DNA of 64,000 bases from Caldifarciminota bacterium UBA1063. Its GTDB lineage: Bacteria > Hydrothermota > Hydrothermia > UBA1063. The notes beneath the pieces are model-generated. The model did not search any database, was not told the origin of the DNA, and saw only the letters and a program-made list of their open reading frames with translations. This document shows, in pieces, positions 1 to 7,993 of this stretch (position 1 is its first letter; each line of letters begins with the position of its first letter). The position numbers were made by a program, and so were the translations under genes. Location of the stretch: NCBI GenBank assembly GCA_002316275.1, contig DCDE01000004.1:124001-188000 (forward strand). Reading direction: 5' to 3'.

Positions 1-1098
1 TCAGATAAGATTGCCGAAATTGCTGGATTTGAAATTAAAAAATATATGACAGAAATCGAGAACATCAAGTCCACTATAGACGTAATCGAAATGAAACTCA
101 AGATCCTCTCCGAGTTGCCAAACTCTGAAATGGAGAAAACTAGTGAAGAGCAAATCTCTAATAATAGAGGAGAAGAACTGCATCAAGTTACTTTATTCCC
201 CGAGGATGAAGGCGTTGAGGAAATAGCGGAACATCCGGCCACTTCAGAAAGCATAGCAGAAATCCCTTTAACAGAAGAACAGAACTGGGAAGAAGAAATC
301 GAAACTCCTAAAGGCTCGGAATCTGAAAAAACCGCAGAACAAGAAATAGAAGTTATAGAAGAAAAACTGGTTGAAGAAACTGTAGTAGAAGAAAAACCGA
401 AAATAAAGGGGAGAAATTTCAGACTTGAATCACCTGTTGAGATCACATACTTTGGACACTGCGCATTCTTAATCAGTGGTAAAGGTGCAAGGATCCTAAC
501 AGACCCATACAAAAGTATGGCTCTCAATAATTCCATAAAATATGCCCCTATTGATGTGGAAGCCGATTTCGTAACTATTAGCCATATGCATATGGATCAG
601 GGTGCATGGAAAGAAGTACCAGGAAGCCCAAAACTTGTTGAAGCACCAGGGGAGAAGACCTTTTCAGGATATCCATTCCTCAAATTTAAAGGCATTCCCA
701 CTTATCATGACAACGCTGAAGGAAATGTCAGAGGTGGAAATATGGTATACAATATCGAAATCTCTGGCGTGAGAATTACTCACTTGGGCGCATTGGGACA
801 TATCCTCTCTAGAGAACAGATTAGAGAAATCGGCAGGCCGGTAGATATTCTCATAGTCCCAGTCGGAGGATACGATACTATACCCGTCAAAGATGCGTGG
901 GAGGTAGTAAACCAACTGGATCCTCTTGTCGTTATCCCAATGAGATTTAAGACTGACGCATGTGACCTTCCACTGGCTGAAGTCGATGCCTTCACAAGCC
1001 TTGTAACTTGCCCAGTCAAACTGTTAGAATCTTCACTAACTGTGAACGAGCTCCCAACTTCTCTCGAAGTCTGGGTACTAAAGCCCCTCAAAGTTTAG
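1..1098 (+). CDS. MBL-fold metallo-hydrolase with acidic N-terminal extension (5' end outside window)
   Basis: The reading frame is open from base 1, so the gene probably begins upstream; the first internal ATG (46) has no ribosome site. The visible protein has a helical N-terminal stretch, then a Glu/Val-rich low-complexity linker of about 90 residues, then a metallo-beta-lactamase-fold domain of the UPF0173/YtkL-like type. That domain shows YFGHCAFL, the metal motif SHMHMDQG, YHDNAEGNVRGG, HLGALGH and IPVGGYDTI, all in family order. The usual HxHxDH motif reads HMHMDQ, so one metal-binding His is Gln. The family comprises poorly characterised Zn/Mn hydrolases. The acidic linker suggests a tether between two domains; what the N-terminal part does is unknown. 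rlmN follows 14 bp downstream. Confidence 0.75.
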   Translation, partial: SDKIAEIAGFEIKKYMTEIENIKSTIDVIEMKLKILSELPNSEMEKTSEEQISNNRGEELHQVTLFPEDEGVEEIAEHPATSESIAEIPLTEEQNWEEEIETPKGSESEKTAEQEIEVIEEKLVEETVVEEKPKIKGRNFRLESPVEITYFGHCAFLISGKGARILTDPYKSMALNNSIKYAPIDVEADFVTISHMHMDQGAWKEVPGSPKLVEAPGEKTFSGYPFLKFKGIPTYHDNAEGNVRGGNMVYNIEISGVRITHLGALGHILSREQIREIGRPVDILIVPVGGYDTIPVKDAWEVVNQLDPLVVIPMRFKTDACDLPLAEVDAFTSLVTCPVKLLESSLTVNELPTSLEVWVLKPLKV

Positions 1099-1112
1099 TT
1101 TAAATAGTTTAA

Positions 1113-2147
1113 GTGACCGAAAACCTTATAAAACTTAAACCGTCAGAGCTTTATGAAATCCTCGCTGAATCCAACGAATCTCCTTACAGGATAAGGCAAA
1201 TTCATAAGTGGATATGGGGAAAAAGCTCTAATAACATTAATAGTTTTTCCGATTTACCTAAGGGATTCCGCGAATTTATGGCAAAAAAATATCACATAGA
1301 AAGGGCTGAGATTTCTTCTGTAGTACACTCTGTCGATGGTGCAATAAAGTTTCTTATCAAGTTTGAGAATCTCGATCAGGTTGAGGCGGTTTTCATCCCC
1401 GAAGAAGGTAGAAATACAGTCTGCGTCTCTTCGCAAGTCGGATGCCCACTAAAGTGTACCTTTTGTGCGACCGGTAGTCTCGGCTACAGGAGGAACCTTG
1501 GGTTCTTTGAAATCCTCGAGCAAGTCAGGATTGTCAGAGATTATGTAAAAACAAGAATCACAAATGTTGTTTTTATGGGTATGGGTGAACCTCTTCTCAA
1601 CTATAGTGAAGTAGTTGAAGCAGCCAGAATCCTCAATGATAGCAGTACCTTTGGAGTTGGTTCACGGAAAATCACCATCTCTACATCTGGTATTATACCA
1701 GGGATTAGGAAGCTCGAAAACGAACCAGAACAATTTAAACTTGCTGTTTCTCTGAACTCCGCCGTTCAGGGAAAAAGGGAAAAGTTGATGCCCGTAGCAA
1801 AAAAGTTCCCGCTCGAAGAACTCAAAAAAGTGTTAATGGAATACTATGAGAAAAAAAGACGATGGATAACCTTTGAATACATTTTAATCCCTGAAGTTAA
1901 TGATTCACATGAAGATCTGGAAGCCCTCATAGACTACACCAACGCTATACCATCAAAATTAAACTTGATTCCGTACAATCCTCACCCATATGCGACATTT
2001 AGAGCACCGACGGATCAGGAAATAGAGTACTTTCTGAAAAAACTGAGAAGGTACATAAAAAGAGCTGTTACGCTCAGGAAATCTAAAGGGCAAGACATCC
2101 AGGGAGCATGTGGGCAATTAGCCTATTTTGTAAAATCAAAGGAATAG
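1113..2147 (+). CDS. rlmN: RlmN: 23S rRNA A2503 / tRNA A37 C2-methyltransferase
   Basis: This is a radical-SAM enzyme that methylates C2 of adenine in 23S rRNA and some tRNAs. The 344-residue protein has the family's usual length. The [4Fe-4S] motif is C111-x3-C115-x2-C118 (GCPLKCTFCATG). The methyl-carrying cysteine near the C terminus is C333 in GACGQL. The motifs GMGEPLLNY and LAVSLNS are also typical. The start is GTG with no clear Shine-Dalgarno sequence, 14 bp after the preceding stop, so translation may depend on the upstream gene. The last 25 bp overlap the 3' end of convergent cdd. Confidence 0.96.
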   Translation: MTENLIKLKPSELYEILAESNESPYRIRQIHKWIWGKSSNNINSFSDLPKGFREFMAKKYHIERAEISSVVHSVDGAIKFLIKFENLDQVEAVFIPEEGRNTVCVSSQVGCPLKCTFCATGSLGYRRNLGFFEILEQVRIVRDYVKTRITNVVFMGMGEPLLNYSEVVEAARILNDSSTFGVGSRKITISTSGIIPGIRKLENEPEQFKLAVSLNSAVQGKREKLMPVAKKFPLEELKKVLMEYYEKKRRWITFEYILIPEVNDSHEDLEALIDYTNAIPSKLNLIPYNPHPYATFRAPTDQEIEYFLKKLRRYIKRAVTLRKSKGQDIQGACGQLAYFVKSKE

Positions 2148-2518
2148 GGCAAAAGGTCTTTTAATTCTCCTTTAAATAACCCTTCAGGGGTTTTTACCAC
2201 TACGAGTGTATCCTTTGAAAACTCAGCAAGTACTTGCCTACAAGCACCACAGGGAAGAGGGGGGATGTTAGGGCTATCTGAAACAATCGCAATAGCCTTG
2301 AATTTCCTTTGCCCTTCAGAAACTGCTTTAAAGACAGCCACCCTCTCTGCGCAAATAGAGAGACCGTAAGAACTATTTTCTACATTAACACCTGTGTAAA
2401 CCGAGCCATCTTCACACAAGAGGGCAGCACTAACCCGATAATTCGAATAAGGGGCATATGCGTTCTTCAACGCGTCCTCTGCTTTCTTTACCAACTCCTC
2501 AATTTCTCCACATAGCAT
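2123..2518 (-). CDS. cdd: Cytidine deaminase
   Basis: It deaminates cytidine and deoxycytidine to the uridine forms in pyrimidine salvage. The 131-residue length and the motifs mark the small homotetrameric class: C56-A-E58 in the active site and P-C90-G-A-C93 as the other zinc ligands, with AYAPYSNY near the N terminus as in Bacillus Cdd. The start lies 31 bp inside the preceding small gene. The 3' end overlaps convergent rlmN by 25 bp with no room for a terminator. It is the last gene of the run starting at holA. Confidence 0.95.
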   Translation of the reverse strand: MLCGEIEELVKKAEDALKNAYAPYSNYRVSAALLCEDGSVYTGVNVENSSYGLSICAERVAVFKAVSEGQRKFKAIAIVSDSPNIPPLPCGACRQVLAEFSKDTLVVVKTPEGLFKGELKDLLPYSFDFTK

Positions 2519-2727
2519 TGATCTTGACTCCTAAAATATTCTATTCTGTAAGAAGATCCATCTTCAAGAATTACCTTATGGACCTCCCTCTCATTTCCTA
2601 TGAAATCCCTCACGATACCCACAGGTATCCATTTTTCAACCTTCATTTTCCTGCCATCTAAGACCAGTGCAATTGGCCTTTCACAAACCTTTTCTCCATC
2701 AATCCATTCTACCTTAATCGTTAGCAT
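2488..2727 (-). CDS. Small protein of unknown function (79 aa)
   Basis: I do not recognise a named family. The ATG sits 2 bp after the CvpA-like stop and the frame overlaps cdd by 31 bp, so it fits the tightly coupled operon. The protein is soluble-looking, rich in charged beta-strand-like segments (KVEWIDGEKV, KVILEDGSSYRIEYFR), with Trp residues near both ends and no signal peptide or membrane helix. It resembles in style the short proteins describing SH3-like or nucleic-acid-binding barrels, but this is only an impression. Overlapped placement between two real genes is the main support that it is translated. Confidence 0.6.
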   Translation of the reverse strand: MLTIKVEWIDGEKVCERPIALVLDGRKMKVEKWIPVGIVRDFIGNEREVHKVILEDGSSYRIEYFRSQDQCYVEKLRSW

Positions 2728-2729
2728 AA

Positions 2730-3224
2730 TTATGTCCCCTTGGAAATTTCAAAAAAATCTCTCAAATCACTAAAATGTGACACTACATATTTCTCAAAAA
2801 TAAATGAAACTTTTCCGGAGTAAGCACTTTCCCCAATGTAGCTTTTAAAAACATTAAATCTTCCTACAAAGAACAGAATCGCTCCACAGAGAATGAACCC
2901 CTCCAGGAAACCAAATAGAAGGCCAAGGATTTTGTTTGCAAACCCAAACAAGCCCGGTTTTAAAAACCTCTGAGTCAGAAAAATAACCAAATTAGTAAGA
3001 AAAAGTACGAGTACAAAAAGGATTACAATACTCAGTACCTTCAAGAGCAAAGGATCCTTTATACCCTTCAAATAGAAACCCATGAGATCGTTAAACTTTA
3101 AAGAGACATATATGGCAATAATAAGTCCTACTAAAGAAAGTAGTTCTTTGATGAATCCCGCACGCAACCCCCTCAATGTAAAAATCAAAACCAATACCAA
3201 CACTACTATATCAATTCCGTTCAC
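2730..3224 (-). CDS. CvpA-family membrane protein
   Basis: The 164-residue protein has four predicted membrane helices. The N-terminal pattern of an Asp within the first helix followed by a short GLRAGFIKELLSLVG segment is the CvpA (colicin V production) family signature, as is the Gly-rich NKILGLLFGFLEGF stretch around residues 100-115. CvpA proteins are inner-membrane proteins linked to envelope homeostasis; the biochemical role is unsettled. The start overlaps the phosphodiesterase gene by 14 bp, so the two are translationally coupled. Confidence 0.85.
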   Translation of the reverse strand: MNGIDIVVLVLVLIFTLRGLRAGFIKELLSLVGLIIAIYVSLKFNDLMGFYLKGIKDPLLLKVLSIVILFVLVLFLTNLVIFLTQRFLKPGLFGFANKILGLLFGFLEGFILCGAILFFVGRFNVFKSYIGESAYSGKVSFIFEKYVVSHFSDLRDFFEISKGT

Positions 3225-3717
3225 TTTTAATCTCCCTTACTTCATAAACTGCTGAATCGCTCTCATATATGACAAAGGTTTTCTTACCAGTGAGATACCC
3301 ACACGCCTCACCAGGGTTAACAATCAACGTTTTACCGACCTTCTCCAGATGAATCTTGTGAGTATGTCCATAGGCTACTACGTTAAATTTCTGAGACTCA
3401 GCCAATTCCTCTACCATAAAAGGTTCATGCATTACTAGTATTCTGACGCCGCTTATCTCCAGTTTCTGAGGAAGTTTAAGGAGCGAAATCTTGTGCTCCT
3501 TCGCCATCTCAGACAAGTATAGTCTCTCCCCATCGTTATTACCAAAGACTACAAATAAATTCCCCGTGTACACTTCCCTGATAAACTTAAAATTAAAAGG
3601 AGAAATCAAATCACCGAGGTGAACAACATTCCTAATTCTCTCACGTTCCATGTCTTCAAAAGCAGCATATATGGCTTCTTTGTGATCATGTGTATCTGAA
3701 ACAAAGCCGATTCTCAT
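3211..3717 (-). CDS. YfcE/MJ0936-type metallophosphodiesterase
   Basis: The 168-residue protein has the complete small-phosphodiesterase motif set: SDTHD (residues 7-11), HLGDLI, FGNNDGE, a single His in VMHEP and GHTHKIH near residue 118, ending with NPGEACG. These residues bind two metal ions. Family members hydrolyse phosphodiesters of small molecules and the true substrate here cannot be read from sequence. It overlaps the UbiA gene by 4 bp (ATGA) upstream and the CvpA-like gene by 14 bp downstream. Confidence 0.92.
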   Translation of the reverse strand: MRIGFVSDTHDHKEAIYAAFEDMERERIRNVVHLGDLISPFNFKFIREVYTGNLFVVFGNNDGERLYLSEMAKEHKISLLKLPQKLEISGVRILVMHEPFMVEELAESQKFNVVAYGHTHKIHLEKVGKTLIVNPGEACGYLTGKKTFVIYESDSAVYEVREIKSERN

Positions 3718-4532
3718 AAAACTCCTCCTAATGTAATCCCCAGGAGTGTGAATATCATAAAGTTTTTAAAAACCCCACTCAACCGGGAGAAGGACTTCTC
3801 AGTCGCAACGCGAATAATAAGGTATAGGAAACTACAACTTAATAAGACAAGAAATACTGGATTTCGAAAAACCTTCAAAAATGCAATTACTGTAAAAAGG
3901 ATCAAAACTATTAAAAGAAGACTCACATAAATGCGAATGCCTCGCTCCCCCAGAAAAAATGGCAATGTTTTGTATCCGAATTTCGAATCTACATTAAAAT
4001 CTTCCATATCTTTCACAGCCTCGCGACCAAGATTATAAACAGTCGCACATAGGACTGGGAACCACATCAACGACCAATTCCCCGTCTCAAGCCACATCAA
4101 AAGAAATGGGAAAGATGTCAGGATGCTAACTACTAAGTTTCCAACAAAGGCAACTTTTTTTAAGAGAATATCATAAAAAATCGCTAAGAGAAAACCTGCA
4201 ATCAAGACCCATCTGGTTACAGCTTTTGTGTAGAGCATAGCGCTTACAAGAGTCAAGAAACCGAGAACAACGGAAAGCCATTTAGACGCTGAAACGGAAA
4301 CTTCACCCTTCGCAATAGGCCTCGAAGGATGAGCCTGCTTATCAAGTTCTGCATCAGCACAATCATTCAAACAGTTTGAAAATGCAGCAAGCAATAAGAG
4401 GGGCACTACAAACTTTAGAAACTGCACTGGATCCTCGAAGCTCCTTACAACTGCGAAAGAAACCAATGTCGCAAAGATTACAATCACCAAATTCAAAGGC
4501 CTTATAAGCTTAATCGCCCCTTTAAACGTCAC
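3714..4532 (-). CDS. UbiA-family polyprenyltransferase
   Basis: This integral membrane prenyltransferase has about eight hydrophobic segments. Two Asp-rich motifs are clear: NCLNDCADAELD in the first half and KDMEDFNVD in the second, each binding Mg-diphosphate. The sequence following the first motif (HPSRPIAKGEVS) resembles digeranylgeranylglyceryl-phosphate synthase-like members, which act in ether-lipid-like pathways, more than quinone-pathway UbiA; this assignment is tentative. A longer frame reaches 4583, but a GGAGGGG site at about 4541-4547 lies 8 bp before a GTG at 4532, just ahead of the typical FKGAIKLIRPLN N terminus, so I start there (272 aa). That leaves an 11-bp overlap with coaE. 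Confidence 0.82.
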   Translation of the reverse strand: MTFKGAIKLIRPLNLVIVIFATLVSFAVVRSFEDPVQFLKFVVPLLLLAAFSNCLNDCADAELDKQAHPSRPIAKGEVSVSASKWLSVVLGFLTLVSAMLYTKAVTRWVLIAGFLLAIFYDILLKKVAFVGNLVVSILTSFPFLLMWLETGNWSLMWFPVLCATVYNLGREAVKDMEDFNVDSKFGYKTLPFFLGERGIRIYVSLLLIVLILFTVIAFLKVFRNPVFLVLLSCSFLYLIIRVATEKSFSRLSGVFKNFMIFTLLGITLGGVL

Positions 4533-5106
4533 CGATAAACCCCTCCATTCTGAGAATCTCGAACAATTTGTTTTCCAGATCATTTATCGTTCCATCATTC
4601 TCCAAAAGATAATACTTCCCCTCAATAACCTCCTCTTGTTGCTTTTTCAATATACTCTCAATCTTCTCTTCGGTCCATCCCTTTTTTAAAAGTCTTTCAC
4701 GTATAATGTGAGGCGAAGCGAAAACAACAATGGCAAAATCTGCAAGAGAGTATAAACGGAGACGATAAGGGATAGCTACATCAAGAACCAGGTCTTTCAC
4801 TTGGGATAAAACGATTTCCTTTAATTTCTCTATGAGAGGTGGATGTACAATCTCCTCAAGGGCATGAAACTTTTCCGGATCTGCAAAAACTATGTTACCG
4901 AGAGCCTTTCTATCTATATAGCCATCCTTGTTAAGAATTTCTGGACCGAAGACCTCCACAAGTTCTTCCTTTTTTTCATTAAGAATACTATGTGCCACTT
5001 GATCCACATCAATTATCTCAAATCCAAACTCCTTAAGAATTCCCGCTACCGTTGATTTACCAGCACCAGCCTTGCCCGTAACTATAATAGTCCTTCTCTT
5101 TTGCAT
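4522..5106 (-). CDS. coaE: Dephospho-CoA kinase
   Basis: It catalyses the last step of coenzyme A synthesis, phosphorylating the 3'-hydroxyl of dephospho-CoA. The N terminus carries the P-loop GKAGAGKST (residues 11-19), followed by the IIDVDQVAH acceptor motif and ALEEIVHPPL, all family hallmarks. The 194-residue length is normal. The gene starts 4 bp after the TPR-protein stop and its end overlaps the UbiA gene, so it lies inside the holA-to-cdd transcript. Confidence 0.94.
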   Translation of the reverse strand: MQKRRTIIVTGKAGAGKSTVAGILKEFGFEIIDVDQVAHSILNEKKEELVEVFGPEILNKDGYIDRKALGNIVFADPEKFHALEEIVHPPLIEKLKEIVLSQVKDLVLDVAIPYRLRLYSLADFAIVVFASPHIIRERLLKKGWTEEKIESILKKQQEEVIEGKYYLLENDGTINDLENKLFEILRMEGFIGDV

Positions 5107-5110
5107 TGTT

Positions 5111-6715
5111 TTACTCGCCCAAAATAGCTTTCCTATGCTTAACTACGTCAGGATCTTCTGCGCCGCCAAATTCCGCGGCTCTCATAATATATTCGGCTGC
5201 TTCTTCCACTCTCCCGAGTTTAAAAAGAATCCAAGCCTTTGTATCCAGAAAATGGTAATCGTTTGGCATAATGTAAAGTGCACAATCTACAAGTTCCAGC
5301 GCACGTGTCAGGTCCACACCCAGCTGGGCAAGTGCATAAGCAAGATTATTGAGGAGAACAGGCTCTTCACTGTTCTCATTTAAGAGTAGTTCCAAAACAT
5401 CTTTCACCCAAGCATATTGTTCAATATCCATAGCTAAATAAGATACGTAGAGCGAATCTTCTCTATCAACTGACACTATTAAAGCCTTGTCGAGAAAATA
5501 GGTAAAGGGAACCTCGATGCCATTGTTTTTTGCATGGATGAGATAATCAGAATACCTCTTTAAATTCAGACTATCGAGGATTAGGGCATTAAGATAATTG
5601 TTACTGGCATTCTTTTTATCGCCTATAAGGTCCAGGGCTTCACCTTTTAAGTAGAATAGATAAGGATCCTTCCGAGATTTTAATTCTAAAATGTATATTT
5701 TCCTCAGTGCATCCTGAACTTTACCCAAATTCAGTAGTAAATATATCTGATAATAATGATACTCTTCGGGATAGGGGCTTAATTTTATGGCACGCTCAAT
5801 CTCATCCAAAGCATCGTTAAAAGCACCCAGGCCTGCAAGCGTCCGAGACAAATAGTAGTGAATTTCGGGATCTCCTGGAATGAGGGCACCTGCAACAAGG
5901 AATTCCTCAAGCGCACCCTCAAGATCTCCCTTGTAATAGTTATGAATACCTGCAATTTTTCGGATCTCCCAGTTGAATGCGTTATTCCTCTTAAGTTCAT
6001 CTACAACTGTATCACCCATCTCAAACATTTTCTCCTCATCGAGTAACTGGAGGTATACTTTCAGAAAACGCTCATCCCTGTAACCTTCAACTTTATAAAG
6101 TTTCGTGAATACAGATAAACCTTTCTCCCTTTCGCCTAATAGTCTGTAATAAAGACCCTTAAGAAAACCAAGCTCTTGTGTAAAATTTGAATCCATTGCA
6201 TCAAGAAAGGATACCATTTGATCCTTCATGCCAAGTCTCCACAAGGTATCGAGATAAGCAGAGATAAAAATTGGAACATTTGAAAAATATTTCCTGGCTT
6301 TTTCAAAATCCACAAGTGCTTTATCATATTCTCCCTTGAGATAATATATGTATCCAGAATAAAAGCTGAGTGAATCCTCATCACCCTGGGTATTTTTTAC
6401 AAGCTCCAAAAAATTATCAAGCTCCTCTCGATTCCTAATAGCAGGAATGACCCCTAAGAAAACCTCAAAATCTATCTCCTTCTCTAAATAAGAAAAGCCA
6501 TAGTTAAGAGCTTCTTGAAATCTACCTAAAGCTCTGGAATAAATAAACATCTTCTTCAAAAAATATGGATCCTGCGTCTTATTATAGAGACTCTCAGCCT
6601 CCTCAAATGCAACCTGAATCTCACCCTTACTTTCAAAATAGTTCATCATCATCTCCGATGAAACTATATCAAGAGTTTGAAAAGTTAAAAAAAGTGCAAA
6701 TATGTTAATCAACAT
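5111..6715 (-). CDS. TPR-repeat protein, probably exported
   Basis: The 534-residue protein consists almost wholly of tetratricopeptide-like helical pairs, for example around residues 110-140 (YIYYLKGEYDKALVDFEKA), 290-330 (GAFNDALDEIERAIKLSP) and the last 80 residues. The first 18 residues are hydrophobic without a strong positive start, so export or anchoring is possible but uncertain. TPR arrays mediate protein-protein contacts and no enzymatic residues are visible. Its start overlaps holA by 11 bp and coaE follows after 4 bp. A role as an envelope or assembly scaffold is inference only. Confidence 0.8.
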   Translation of the reverse strand: MLINIFALFLTFQTLDIVSSEMMMNYFESKGEIQVAFEEAESLYNKTQDPYFLKKMFIYSRALGRFQEALNYGFSYLEKEIDFEVFLGVIPAIRNREELDNFLELVKNTQGDEDSLSFYSGYIYYLKGEYDKALVDFEKARKYFSNVPIFISAYLDTLWRLGMKDQMVSFLDAMDSNFTQELGFLKGLYYRLLGEREKGLSVFTKLYKVEGYRDERFLKVYLQLLDEEKMFEMGDTVVDELKRNNAFNWEIRKIAGIHNYYKGDLEGALEEFLVAGALIPGDPEIHYYLSRTLAGLGAFNDALDEIERAIKLSPYPEEYHYYQIYLLLNLGKVQDALRKIYILELKSRKDPYLFYLKGEALDLIGDKKNASNNYLNALILDSLNLKRYSDYLIHAKNNGIEVPFTYFLDKALIVSVDREDSLYVSYLAMDIEQYAWVKDVLELLLNENSEEPVLLNNLAYALAQLGVDLTRALELVDCALYIMPNDYHFLDTKAWILFKLGRVEEAAEYIMRAAEFGGAEDPDVVKHRKAILGE

Positions 6716-7637
6716 TGATCTTCAGATCCATAAGCAGTTGCATGACGAGTAACTTCCTATCCACAGGTGAACTTTTCAGCTGCGCGTCAAATCTTGCAGA
6801 AAGGAGCATCATACGCAGTAGGTCTGCCTTACTAAACCTCGAACCTTTTGTGCCATAGTTATACTCCCTGATTAGCTGCCACATAAGTGCTGAAGTTATA
6901 TAAGTAGGTTCCGATGCCTCAAAAACGTAAAGGAACTTTGGGAAGAAATCAGGCTCTCCAGATAAAACATCCCTCACAACCTCTGAGACTCTTGCGGTTT
7001 CGTAATCACTCAGAACCTGAAGGTCATCGGATTTGAGAAACTGTCTGTTATAAGTGTAAAGTCGCAATTTCTCAATCTCATTGAGACAACTACGGAGGTC
7101 CTGGGGCATCATTGCAAAAATACGTTCTTTGAGCTCTGGGGGCGTAAGCTGTTTACCCATCCTTTTTATCTTCTCATCCAGCCAAACTTTAAAAGAAGCT
7201 GTGTCAAGTGGTAAAAATTGTATACATTCAACATCCTTTGATTTGACAGATTGATCCTTAAGATCCCTAAGTACTAAAACAAAACGCTCTTTGGTTCTAA
7301 GAAGTACATCAAGGAATTTTAAAACCCTCTCTTCCCGCTCAACATACTTCACTACGAGGACCTTCTCCATACGAAAAAGTCCACCTTGAAGATGAAGGCC
7401 GATCTCTCCAGCAAAATCCTTCACTGATCCATCAACGATTTCCTTTTCAGCCGATAACGTCTCACATATTCTATCTATAACCATATCCATTAGGTAATCT
7501 TCAGTGCCCACAAATATATAACCCTTCTTAATAGACCCCTTATCCTTAAACTTCTTAAACAAATCCGTATAGTTAGATAGCGCCTGCAATCTTTTAACCA
7601 TTAGAAAAAATTTTACACTTGCCCCCGTATTTTTCAA
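6705..7637 (-). CDS. holA: DNA polymerase III delta subunit (HolA-like)
   Basis: Delta opens the sliding clamp within the clamp loader. The sequence shows the delta-family layout: an N-terminal domain with YIFVGTEDYLMDMVIDRI, a mid-region with LRSCLNEIEKLRLY (residues about 190-205 in the long frame) and a helical C terminus with ALMWQLIREYN. An intact P-loop is absent, as expected. The frame is open to 7655, but AGGAGG at 7645-7650 sits 8 bp before a TTG at 7637, giving a 310-residue protein; ATG at 7601 is the other candidate. The HolB gene lies at 45532-46638, so both small loader subunits are in this window. Confidence 0.88.
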   Translation of the reverse strand: MKNTGASVKFFLMVKRLQALSNYTDLFKKFKDKGSIKKGYIFVGTEDYLMDMVIDRICETLSAEKEIVDGSVKDFAGEIGLHLQGGLFRMEKVLVVKYVEREERVLKFLDVLLRTKERFVLVLRDLKDQSVKSKDVECIQFLPLDTASFKVWLDEKIKRMGKQLTPPELKERIFAMMPQDLRSCLNEIEKLRLYTYNRQFLKSDDLQVLSDYETARVSEVVRDVLSGEPDFFPKFLYVFEASEPTYITSALMWQLIREYNYGTKGSRFSKADLLRMMLLSARFDAQLKSSPVDRKLLVMQLLMDLKINVD

Positions 7638-7655
7638 AATTCGCGCCTCCTGCAA

Positions 7656-7661
7656 TATAAT
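7656..7661 (+). promoter_or_regulatory. Probable promoter -10 element for the sufT-like operon
   Basis: A perfect TATAAT lies about 20 bp before the ATG at 7682. The best -35 at 17 bp spacing is weak (TTCAAA, 7633-7638). Read on the other strand the same bases give TATTAT, so this could be a shared -10 serving divergent holA as well, although no good -35 is seen on that side. Confidence 0.45.
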
Positions 7662-7681
7662 AGAAGCAAGAAGGAGGATAG

Positions 7682-7993
7682 ATGGATCTTAAGTCAGAGG
7701 TAATAAATAAACTAAAAGAAATTTACGATCCGGAGATTCCAGTGGATATTTACAATCTTGGCCTCGTTTATGCAATCGAAATCAACGGAAAAGATGTAAA
7801 CATACTTATGACCTTTACGGCGGTAGGATGCCCCTTAGTTGGAACTCTTTCGGAAGAAGTTCGAGAAAAGTTAAACGAAATCCAAGGAATTGGCAAAGTG
7901 AAGGTTGAAGTTACTTGGGAACCGCGATGGACTCCAGATATGATAACTGAAGAAGGTAGAGAGAAACTTAGAAGTTTTGGCTACAATGTCTGA
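7682..7993 (+). CDS. MIP18/SufT-family Fe-S assembly factor
   Basis: The 103-residue protein is a single DUF59/MIP18 domain. The signature DPEIPVDIYNLGLVY covers residues 16-30 and the reactive-cysteine motif VGCPL falls around residue 50. The C terminus has the WEPRWTPDMITEEG motif typical of SufT-like proteins. These proteins help mature iron-sulfur clusters; Mrp, another Fe-S carrier, is encoded three genes downstream in the same operon. AGGAGG precedes the ATG by 7 bp. Confidence 0.92.
   Translation: MDLKSEVINKLKEIYDPEIPVDIYNLGLVYAIEINGKDVNILMTFTAVGCPLVGTLSEEVREKLNEIQGIGKVKVEVTWEPRWTPDMITEEGREKLRSFGYNV

Noticed and set aside
4533..4583. Longer start of the UbiA gene
   Set aside because: The added residues do not resemble the family and no ribosome site lies upstream, unlike GTG 4532.
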